DNA of 5,403 bases from positions 1 through 5,403 of the forward strand of contig PKER01000318.1 in assembly GCA_002919115.1 (NCBI GenBank), given 5' to 3'. Position numbers and translations under genes: made by a program. Positions 5,403-5,403 of this stretch are shown here, piece after piece; the stretch's first letter is position 1, and each line of letters begins with the position of its first letter. The DNA comes from a bacterium. Its GTDB lineage: Bacteria > Actinomycetota > Thermoleophilia > Solirubrobacterales > 70-9. A model generated the notes under the pieces. The model did no database searches, was not told where the DNA came from, and worked only from the letters and a program-made list of their open reading frames with translations.

Positions 5403-5403
5403 G

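Noticed and set aside
1..5403. CRISPR array, insertion sequence or phage-like genes
   Set aside because: There are no regularly spaced direct repeats, no transposase or integrase motifs, and no abrupt composition change except the short AT-rich promoter at about 4686-4742.

Overview
The window is strongly GC-rich, with G or C at most third codon positions and many long but spurious antisense reading frames. GTG starts, a DGPF (YCII-like) gene paired with a C-terminally extended ECF sigma factor, and several actinobacterial-type enzymes suggest a high-GC actinobacterium. Thermoleophilia (Solirubrobacter or Conexibacter type) is one possibility, but this is an inference from overall feel and not from a marker gene.

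Layout, left to right. Positions 1-415 (minus) carry the first 138 codons of a dihydrofolate-reductase-like RibD C-terminal domain protein that runs off the left edge. Upstream of it on the same strand, 465-1763 encodes a PLP-dependent group II amino acid decarboxylase-like enzyme. The two probably form a short transcription unit. The decarboxylase's conserved N-terminus seems to continue 5' of its first ATG, to about 1859, without a normal start codon. Divergently from it, a promoter-like element (TGTCGA, 17 nt, CGA) precedes a DGPF-domain protein (1981-2418). An ECF42-type sigma factor with a long C-terminal extension follows (2437-3705). This is the known DGPF/ECF42 arrangement, and the promoter matches the motif reported for that sigma group, so the pair is probably autoregulated.

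The sigma gene converges on a zinc-independent, medium-chain (quinone-reductase-like) NADP-dependent oxidoreductase (3742-4674, minus). That gene is divergent from a MarR-family regulator (4754-5263, plus). The 79-bp space between them is the only AT-rich stretch of the window. It holds a perfect 9+9 inverted repeat and a second 6+6 inverted repeat, the expected layout for a MarR repressor controlling both itself and the oxidoreductase. The right end holds a tRNA-Phe(GAA) gene on the minus strand with its own intrinsic terminator, which lies between the tRNA and the end of the MarR gene.

The window therefore holds two self-contained regulatory modules: a sigma factor with its DGPF partner, and a MarR regulator with its oxidoreductase. 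Both are recognisable families. I see no CRISPR array, insertion sequence or clearly new system. The points most worth checking are the decarboxylase start, the ECF42-type promoter and the twin MarR operators.
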